This document shows, piece by piece, positions 24,487 to 33,500 of a DNA stretch of 40,194 nucleotides (positions are counted from its first letter, which is position 1; the number at the start of each line of letters is the position of its first letter). The notes under the pieces are model-generated. The model was not told the origin of the DNA. It ran no database searches and saw nothing but the letters and a program-made list of their open reading frames with translations. Where the stretch lies: contig JAFPVR010000127.1 in assembly GCA_017395245.1 (NCBI GenBank), positions 1-40,194 on the forward strand, read 5' to 3'. Position numbers and translations under genes: made by a program. This DNA comes from Bacteroidales bacterium (GTDB taxonomy: Bacteria; Bacteroidota; Bacteroidia; Bacteroidales; WCHB1-69).

Positions 24487-24570
24487 TGTTCACTGATCAC
24501 TGTTCACTGATCACTGTTCACTGATCACTGTTCACTGATCACTGTTCACTGATCACTGTTCACTGATCAC
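24487..24570. repeat. 14-bp tandem repeat, six exact copies (TGTTCACTGATCAC)
   Basis: Six perfect copies of TGTTCACTGATCAC in 84 bases. Each holds TGATCA, so every unit is partly self-complementary. The last base is also the first base of the leuS stop codon read on the minus strand. Confidence 0.95.
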
Positions 24571-27407
24571 TAAAAAACAATATTCACAATCTTCTTCGGA
24601 ACGATAATGAGTTTCTTCGGCGTTTTGCCGTCGAGCCACTTCTGCACATCGGGGTTGCCGAGAATCAACGGCTCAATGTCCTTGGGCGTGTAATTGGCCG
24701 GGAACGACATCTTCAACCGCATCTTGCCGTTGAAGGAGACTGGGTAGAGGTACTCATCCTCCACCATATATTGCTCATTATAAACCGGATAGGTAGCTTT
24801 CAAAACAGATTCCTCGTGACCGAGCAGCGACCAAAGCTCCTCAGTAATGTGCGGTGCATAGGCTGACATCAAGATGCAGAGCGGTTCCAGAACGGCGCGC
24901 TTGGCACACTTGGCATCGCCCAACTCGTTGACGCAAATCATGAACGCACTGACGGCCGTGTTGAATGAGAAACGCTCGTTGTCCTCCTCGATTTTCTTGA
25001 TGGTCTTGTGCAACGACTTCCACTCGCCCTTGGTCGGCTCCTCGTCGGTGACACGGAAGTTACCCTCCGCGTCAAAGTAGAGCTTCCAGAACTTGCGGAT
25101 GAAACGGGATACGCCCTCGATGCCGTTCGTGTCCCAAGGCTTGGCCATCTCCACCGGACCCAGGAACATCTCATACATACGCAGCGTATCCGCACCGTAC
25201 TTCTCCACCAAGTCGTCGGGGTTCTGTACGTTGTATTTCGATTTCGACATCTTCTCGATTTCCCAACCGCAGACGTACTGCCCATCCTCCAGAATGAACT
25301 CCGCATCCTTGAAGTCGGGCATCCAGTTGCGGAAGGCCTCGATGTCGAGAATGTCGTTGCGCACGATGTTGACATCCACATGGATACGAGTGGTCTCGTA
25401 CTCTTTGCGCAAGTTGAACGACACGAACTTGTTAGTGCCGACAATACGATAGACGAAGTTGGAGCGGCCCTGAATCATGCCCTGGTTGATGAGTTTCTGG
25501 AAAGGTTCGTCCTCGCAACTCACGCCAGTGTCGAAGAGGAATTTGTTCCAGAAGCGGGCGTAGATGAGGTGGCCGGTGCCGTGTTCCGCACCGCCGACGT
25601 AAAGATCGACGTTCCGCCAGTACTCGTCAGCCTCCTTGGAGACCAGCGCCTCATCATTCTTCGGGTCCATATAGCGGAGGTAGTAGGCACTGGAACCGGC
25701 GAATCCGGGCATGGTGCTGTATTCACGCGGATAACCGTTCCACGTCCAATCCTTGGCACGAGCCAACGGCGGCTCACCGGTTTCGGTGGGGAGGAACTGG
25801 TCGACTTCGGGCAACACAACGGGCAACTCATTTTCGGGAACCGTATAGGGCATACCATCCTTATAATATATAGGAAAGGGCTCGCCCCAGTAGCGCTGGC
25901 GGCTGAAGATGGCGTCGCGCAAGCGGTAGTTCACCGTGCCGTAACCAATGCCCATGTCGTTGATTTTCGCAATCACCGCCTTGCCAGCCTCTTTGACAGG
26001 CATTCCGGTGATGAAGCCGGAGTTGACGCAGACACCGGTCTTGCTGTCCATGGATTCCTCCCAGGTGTCGGGGTTGCTGGTCTCATCAATAGCGGGCGCA
26101 ACCACCTGACGAATCGGCAGGTTGAAGTGTCTTGCAAAAGCGAAGTCGCGGCTGTCGTGGGCGGGCACGGCCATGATGGCGCCGGTGCCGTAGTCACTCA
26201 GCACGTAGTCACTAATCCAGATGGGAATACGCTCCTCGGTGATGGGGTTGATGGCGAATGCGCCGGTGAAAACGCCGCTCACCTTCTTGACCTCAGCCTG
26301 CCGCTCGCGCTCGGAACGGTTCTTGGCCCAGGTGACGTAGGCTTCCACCTCAGCCTTTTGCTCGGGCGTGGTGATGCTCTCAATCATCTCATGTTCAGGA
26401 CACAAGACCATGAAGGTGACACCGAAAATCGTGTCAGGGCGAGTGGTGAAAATCTCGAAAGCAGTCTCACTCTCCACACCATCGACATTGCCGCCCATGT
26501 AAATCTTCTTCCAATCCAGCTGGCCTTCCTTGGCCAACGGGAACCAAACGGCGGCACCTTCGCTGCGACCAATCCAGTTGCGCTGGATTTCCTTCAGCGA
26601 GTCGGTCCATTCGACCTTTTCAAGCCCCTGAAGCAGGCGTTCGGCATACGCGGATACGCGCAAAATCCACTGTTTCATCTGCTTGCGCTCCACAGGGAAA
26701 CCGCCACGCACGGAAAGACCGTTCACCACCTCATCGTTGGCAAGCACGGTGCCGAGTTTCGGGCACCAGTTCACCCATGTGTCGGCGAGATAGGCCAGCC
26801 GATAGTTCATCAGGATTTCCTGCTGCTCCTTCTCGGAAGCGGCATTCCACTCTTCAGCGGTGAACTCTATCGGCTTGGTCTGCGCCACATCCAACCCCTC
26901 CGTGCCGTTGGCCGCAAATGCCTCCATCAGCTCGGAAATCGGGCGGGCTTGGTTGGCTTGGTTGCAGTAGTAGCTGTTAAAGAGCTGGATGAACGTCCAT
27001 TGCGTCCACTTGTAGTAGTCGGGGTCGCAGGTCTTGAACGAGCGGTCCCAGTCGAACGAGAAACCGAGTTTGTCGAGCTGCTCACGATAGCGGTTGACGT
27101 TCTTCTCGGTGGTCACCGCCGGGTGCTGGCCCGTCTGGATGGCATACTGCTCCGCCGGCAATCCGAAGGCGTCGTAGCCCATCGGGTGCAGCACGTTGAA
27201 GCCCTTCTGCCGTTTGTAGCGGGCGTAAATGTCGGAGGCGATATAGCCCAGCGGATGCCCCACATGCAGGCCCGCGCCCGACGGGTAAGGGAACATGTCC
27301 AGCACGTAGAATTTCGGTCTGTCGTTAACAATCTCCGTTTTATACAGGCCGGTTTCTTTCCACTTTGCCTGCCATTTCTTTTCGATTTCTCTGAAATTGT
27401 ATTCCAT
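24570..27407 (-). CDS. leuS: leucyl-tRNA synthetase
   Basis: The 945-residue class I synthetase has the HIGH motif as HVGH at 48-51 ([16 protein letters not shown]) and the KMSKS motif at 719-723 (EKMSKSKYN). An editing domain lies between ([15 protein letters not shown] and [15 protein letters not shown]). It charges tRNA-Leu and hydrolyses mischarged products. The anticodon-binding domain and C-terminal domain follow KMSKS. The length is slightly above the usual 860-940. The TAG stop runs straight into the 14-bp tandem repeat. The flippase gene is next on the same strand. Confidence 0.97.
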   Translation of the reverse strand: MEYNFREIEKKWQAKWKETGLYKTEIVNDRPKFYVLDMFPYPSGAGLHVGHPLGYIASDIYARYKRQKGFNVLHPMGYDAFGLPAEQYAIQTGQHPAVTTEKNVNRYREQLDKLGFSFDWDRSFKTCDPDYYKWTQWTFIQLFNSYYCNQANQARPISELMEAFAANGTEGLDVAQTKPIEFTAEEWNAASEKEQQEILMNYRLAYLADTWVNWCPKLGTVLANDEVVNGLSVRGGFPVERKQMKQWILRVSAYAERLLQGLEKVEWTDSLKEIQRNWIGRSEGAAVWFPLAKEGQLDWKKIYMGGNVDGVESETAFEIFTTRPDTIFGVTFMVLCPEHEMIESITTPEQKAEVEAYVTWAKNRSERERQAEVKKVSGVFTGAFAINPITEERIPIWISDYVLSDYGTGAIMAVPAHDSRDFAFARHFNLPIRQVVAPAIDETSNPDTWEESMDSKTGVCVNSGFITGMPVKEAGKAVIAKINDMGIGYGTVNYRLRDAIFSRQRYWGEPFPIYYKDGMPYTVPENELPVVLPEVDQFLPTETGEPPLARAKDWTWNGYPREYSTMPGFAGSSAYYLRYMDPKNDEALVSKEADEYWRNVDLYVGGAEHGTGHLIYARFWNKFLFDTGVSCEDEPFQKLINQGMIQGRSNFVYRIVGTNKFVSFNLRKEYETTRIHVDVNIVRNDILDIEAFRNWMPDFKDAEFILEDGQYVCGWEIEKMSKSKYNVQNPDDLVEKYGADTLRMYEMFLGPVEMAKPWDTNGIEGVSRFIRKFWKLYFDAEGNFRVTDEEPTKGEWKSLHKTIKKIEEDNERFSFNTAVSAFMICVNELGDAKCAKRAVLEPLCILMSAYAPHITEELWSLLGHEESVLKATYPVYNEQYMVEDEYLYPVSFNGKMRLKMSFPANYTPKDIEPLILGNPDVQKWLDGKTPKKLIIVPKKIVNIVF

Positions 27408-27424
27408 TTTGGTTTGTTATTTTT

Positions 27425-27471
27425 AGACTTAAGACGTAAGACTTAAGACTTTGTGGTCTTACGTCAAGTCC
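27425..27471. repeat. AGACTTAAGACGTAAGACTT repeat upstream of leuS
   Basis: AGACTTAAGACGTAAGACTT followed by AAGACTTTGTGGTCTTACG, 18 bases before the leuS ATG on the minus strand. Same family as 19719-19747 and 27528-27570. Confidence 0.6.
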
Positions 27472-27527
27472 TGATTACTTATCAGGTAGCTTCTATGTTT
27501 CTTAATTTCTTTATTTATCTTAATTTC

Positions 27528-27570
27528 GAGTCCCAAGTCTCAAGTCTTAAGTCTCAAGTCTCAAGTCTTA
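27528..27570. repeat. AAGTCTCAAGTCTTAAGTCTC repeat over a stop codon
   Basis: Five to six copies of a CAAGTCT/TAAGTCT unit. Read on the minus strand it starts TAAGACTTGAGAC, and that TAA is the stop codon of the giant surface protein. Confidence 0.75.
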
Positions 27571-30500
27571 CCTATTATTCACCACAATCTTCCGCGTTTC
27601 CACCTTGCGTCCCTTCTCGTCGAGGAACTGCACGGTGTAGTGGCCATTGGCAAACTGGGTGCAGTTGATTTCGAGGTGCGTGTCGTCGCAACGGGTCTGG
27701 TAGACCAAGCGGCCGGCCTCGTCATAGAGACGGACAGCGTTCACCTCGGGGGCATTCTCAATATTGATGTAGAGCGACTGATGCACGGGGTTCGGATAGA
27801 GCGTGACCGTGGCCTGCGTCTCGTAATCCTCAATTCCGACGTTACAGTAAAGCTCCAACGAAGTCTCCGTATAGCCGCAGTTGTTGATGCCGCGGGCGGT
27901 GAGCGTGCCGTAACCGTTAACCGGCACATACAACGTCACATTGCTGAACGTGGAATTGGAGAGTGTCCAGTTCGTATTGGAGATAAGCCACTCATAACTG
28001 CTGACATACAGCGGGTTATTGATGGAGAAATAGACGTTGCCATGCTGGGTGATGTGCGGGTTACCATTGATGGTGTCGAGACGCGGCAGCGGGTTCACGG
28101 TCAGCAACAGGTTGATGATGCTGTCGCAACCGGAGACGGTCTGCAGTTCGCGCGTGTACGTGAAGACACCGAAAGTATCCAACGGAGCAATGTCGAAGCC
28201 GTACTGCGTGAACGGCTGACCCTCGCAAATCGTACCCGTGACAGTCTGGTTGTAAGCAGGCAGCGTGGTGACATGGTGATCTGCAGAGGACGAACAGCCG
28301 TTGGCACCCGTGACCGTGACACCGTAGGTCGTATTGGCCGGAACCACCTCCACCGACTGTGTGGTCTCGCCGGTGCTCCACAAAAATTCGACGGCATCGG
28401 AGGATGCAACCAATATCGTGGTGTCACCCTGGCAGAGTTCCGCCACGCCAATGATGTCGAGCGTCGGGGCGGCAAGCTGCTCCACATAGACGCTGGACGA
28501 CTGCTGGCAACCGTAACTGTTGGTGGCGGTCACCGAGTAGATACCACCCTCGGAGATAGTCGTCTGCGCGATGGTATCGCCAGTGCTCCAGACATAGCTG
28601 TTATCGCCCGTCACGGAAAGCACCTCGGTGGTGTTTTCGCAAATCGAGCTGACAGCGTTCAAGGTGAAATAGGGCACCGGGTTGTCAACAACGGTCACGG
28701 AAGCGAGGCCCTGGCAACCGTTCACCGAACTGGCGGTGACGGTGTAGGCACCCTGCGCAGAAACCGTGATGGAAGCCGTGGTATCGCCCGTGCTCCACAC
28801 GTATGCAGACGCTTCGGAGGCAGTCAGTGTTGTGGATTCGCCGTGACAGATAGAGAGGTTGCCTGAGATGTAAACATCCGGGGCCGCCTCCACGTTCACC
28901 ACCTTGTTGACGGTGGAACTGCAGCCGTGCTCGTCGTAGCCGATGACGCTGTAGGTTGTGGTCTCCGACGGCATCACCAGAATGCTTGTGCCGCCCTCGC
29001 CCGTGCTCCAGACGTAGGAGTTGGCACCGGCAGCTGTCAAAACCGCCGTCGAACCCTGACAAATCAGGCCCTCACCGGTCACGCTGACAATCGGGTTGTC
29101 CCAAACCACAACAGTGACAGAATCCGTGCGCATACAGTTCAGCGAGTTTGTGGCATTCACCTTGTAAACACCCGGCGTAGAAACCGTGATGGAGTTGCCG
29201 GTGGCCCCCGTGCTCCAAACATAGCTGGTACCACCTGTTACCGAGATAGTCGAGCTCTGTCCCTGACAGATGTTGGTGCTGCCGTTGAAAATAATGGCCG
29301 GCAGCACATTGACCGTAACCACCGCCGTGGAAATGTTGGAACATCCAAAGTCGTTGTAAGCCGTCACCGTATAGGAAGAACTCATATTGGGGAAGACTGC
29401 GATATCCTGCGTGTTGCTGCCATTACTCCACATATACGAGGAACCGCCGATAGCGGTCAGCACGGTGGACTGACCCTGACAGATCGTGCGTTCGCCGAGA
29501 ATCTGCACCACCGGAAGGTCCTCCACATTCACCACCTTTTGCACCGTGGTATAACAACCATTGGTATCGAAACCTGTGACGGTGTACGTGGTGTTGGACA
29601 CCGGGGCAATGGAGATCTCCGCAGAAACCTCGCCGGTGTTCCAGGAATAGCTGTTGGCACCCGAGGCAGTCAGTGTGGCGGCAGTGCCGGCGCAGACGTG
29701 GTTGCTTCCGGCAATCGTAACGACAGGTCTTGGATTCACCTGAACATAGACAGAATCGACCCTTGAACAGTTCTGAACATTGGTGGCCGTCACATAGTAG
29801 GTGCCCGTGTTGGAAATATTGACATTGGCCGTCTGTGCACCGGTGCTCCAACTGTAGGAGCTGGCACCAACAGCGGTTATAGTCGTCGTACTGCCGGCAC
29901 AAATCGTGGTATTGCCGTTGAAGACGACATTCGGCAGCGCATTGACCGTGACGCTGACAGCGGAGCTGGCCATACAGCCGAAGGCATTGGTCACCGTCAC
30001 CACGTATGACTGGCTGGTTGCGGGAGACACCACAATACTACTGATGGTGTCGCCTGTGTTCCAGTGATACGTTGTACCACCTGTGGCGGTTAGTGTTGTG
30101 GACTGGCCGGCGCAGAGGGTCCTCGTACCGAGAATTTGAATCACCGGCAAAGCCTCCACATTCACCACACGACTGACCGTGGCACTGCAACCATTTGTGT
30201 CATAACCCGTGACCGAATAGGTGGTGGCTGTGACAGGCGTGACCGATATAGTGGGGGTAACCTCCTCTGTGTTCCAAAGATACGTAGCGGCACCCGAAGC
30301 AGTCAAGGTGGCGATACCGCCGGTACAGACATACGTATTGCCCGTAATAAGCACCTGCGGGTTGGCATTCACCGTCACATAGATGGAATCCTTGGCGGAG
30401 CAATTCAAGGTATTCGTGGCCGTCACTGTGTAGTAACCCGGAACCGTCACGCTGATGGCCGCCGTGTGGCTGCCGTTGGACCACTCGTAGGAGCTGGCAC

Positions 30501-33500
30501 CGGAAGCTGTCACCGTGGCCGTCGTACCGGCACAGACGGTGTTGTTGCCGGAGAAGGATATCTCAGGCAGCGGGTTGACCGTCACATTGGTCACCAAACT
30601 GGATGAGCAACCCATCGCGTTGGTCACCGTCACCACATACGACTGCGTCGCGGCAGGCGTCACCGTAATGCTGTTGCCGGTTTGACCGTTCTCCCACAGA
30701 TAGGAGGTACCGCCCGAAGCGGTCAAGGTGGTGGACTGTCCAGCGCAGAGGGTCTTGACACCGGAAACGGTAATCGTCGGCAAAGCCTCGACATTCAGCG
30801 TTTTGGAAATCGTCGTATGACAACCTTTTGCGTCATAACCCGTCACCGTGTAGGTCGTGGTGGCCGTCGGCGCAACCGAGATGGTAGAAGACGATTCGCC
30901 CGTGTTCCACTGATAGGTGCTCGCACCGGAAGCAATCAGCGTGGCCACATTGCCGTTGCAGATATAGGCAGGCCCCGTAACCTGAACCTCCGGATTCGGG
31001 TTTACATTTATATATATAGAATCTGTAGACGCACAGTTGTTCTCATTGGAAACAGTCACTTTATAGTAGCCGGCCGTACCGACGGTAATGGCGGGCGTGT
31101 GCGCACCCGTGGACCAAGTGTAACCCGTACCGCCACCAGCGGTGATGGTCACGCTGCTACCGTCGCACATCGCCGTGTCGCCGCTGAAGGTAATCACTGG
31201 CAAGGCGTTCACCGTCACCAACGTCTCCTTCGATGCAACACAGCCGAGAGCGTTGGTCACCGTCACCACATACGTATGCGACGCGGCGGGAGTCACCGTG
31301 ATGGCGCTGCCAGTCTCGCCGTTACTCCATTGGTAGGAGACACCGCCCGTAGCCGTCAGTGTCGTGGACTGGCCGGCACAGATGGTCTTGGCTCCGGAAA
31401 CGCTGATTACAGGAAGACTTTCCACATTCACGACCTTGGAAGAGGTGGTGTGGCAGCCGTTCGTGTCGTAACCCGTCACGGAATAGGTGGAGGTGGTGAG
31501 CGGCGAGACGGAGATGCTCGTTGTGGTCTCGTCGGTATTCCAAACGTAAGTCTCCGCACCCGAAGCCGTCAGGTTGGCCACATTGCCGACACAGACGTAG
31601 TCGGGACCAGAAATCTGGACATTGGGATTCGTATTCACGGTAATCGTCACCGTGGCGGTATTGCTGCAGTTCTGCAAGTCAGTAGCCGTGACCGTATAGG
31701 TACCGGCATTGCTGAGGGTAACGGTAGCGGTCTGGGCGCTGGTGGACCACGCATACGTGTTCGCACCCGAGGCGGTGACGTTAGTGGACTCGCCCGCGCA
31801 GATGGTCGTGGCACCGCTGAATGTGACAACGGGCAATTCATTCACCGTGACCGTCGCGGAAGTACTGGCCATACAACCGTAAGCGTTGCTGGCTGTCACC
31901 GTGTAGGACTGACTGGCCGACGGGGCCACGGCAATATTCGAGCCCGTGTTGCCAGTGTTCCAGATATAAGACACACCGCCGGTAGCCGACAGCGTCGTGC
32001 TCTTGCCCTTACAAATGGTCAAGTTGCCGCTGATCTGCGGTGTGGGAAGGTCATGGACAACCACGCCGCGGGAGGCGGTGGAGACACAACCATAGTTGCT
32101 TGTCATCGTCACGAAATACTGTCCGGCCGCGTTGACTGACGTGCTCGGGTTGTGGTCGCCATTGCTCCAAGCGTATTGGACAATGTCTTCACCCTGAGCC
32201 GTCAATGCGGTGGACTGCCCGTCGCAAATCTCGCTGTTACCGACAATGCTGACTTGCGGCAGCTCATGCACCACCACCGTGGCGTGATAGACTTGCGAAC
32301 AGAGATTGGCGTTGGTAATCGTCACCTGGTAGCTGCCCGCCTCGCTCACGCTCACGCGGCTCTGGTGACTTCCCGTGGACCACAGGTATGTGCATCCCGC
32401 AGGAGCATCGGTAGTAAGCAGCGCCTGCTGGCCGCGGCAGATGTCCGCCGATTCCGTCACCGTGGCCACCGGCAGCGCATTCACCGACACAGTCTTTTGC
32501 ACCACGACTTCACAAGCGTTGGCACCCGTCACAGTCACAATATAATTTCCTGACGAAGTGACGGTTATATGATCATCATATTGACCGGTACTCCAGTGAT
32601 ACGCCGCACCTCCGGTAGCCGTAAGCACAGTCGTGTCGCCTTGGCAGATGGAGGTGGGGCCGCTGACGTAAGCAGAAGGCAGCTGGTTCACTGTAATCTG
32701 GGTGGAGGCCGTGGCTGTACAGCCGTTCTCGTCGGTCACCAACACCGTGTAATTGGATGTCACGGCAGGCGACACGGTAATCACGGACGTGTTCTGTCCG
32801 GAATTCCAATGGAAGGTATTGGCCGTTGTGATGGCTGTCAACGTGACATCCTCACCCCGGCAGATGGCATTCTGTCCCAAAATATTGACCACAGGGGCGG
32901 GGTTCACCAAAACCGTGGCAGAGGCTGTAGCCGTACAACCGTAGGTGTTAGTGGCCGTCACCGTATACGTACCCGTAGCATTCACCGTAATCATGGCGGA
33001 GGCACTTCCGTCGTCCCATTCATAGCTGGTGCCGCCGGTGGCGCGAAGCGTGGTAGTTTGTCCCTCGCAGATGGTCAGGTTGCCGCTGATGGCCGGCGTA
33101 CTCATGGCATACTCGCTCACCACGGCCGTCAACGTGCTCTGGCAGCCGCTGGTGTTCGTTGCCGTCACGGTATACTGGCCCGGCGAGGAGATGGTGACCT
33201 CGCTCGACGTACTGCCGTCGAACCAACGATATGTGTTCGTGGCATCGCCTTCCACGGAGAGCGTAGTGCTCTGCCCATGGCAGAAATAGCGGTTGCCGAC
33301 GATGGTGGCATTCACCGTCGCCTGCGAGATGCTCACGCTCTTGGTGGCCGAACAGCCGTACTGGTCCGTTCCTGTCACCGTATAAGTACCTGCGTATGAA
33401 GCCGTCACCGATTGGGCAACCTCTCCGGAACTCCACTCGTAGGTGGAGGCTCCTGTAGCGGTGATGGTGGTGTTGCCGCCCTGACAGAACGTCGTTCTGC

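Noticed and set aside
25008-27446. 812-residue frame on the plus strand opposite leuS
   Set aside because: It is a shadow of leuS codon usage; leuS is unambiguous and the antisense frame has no recognisable domain.
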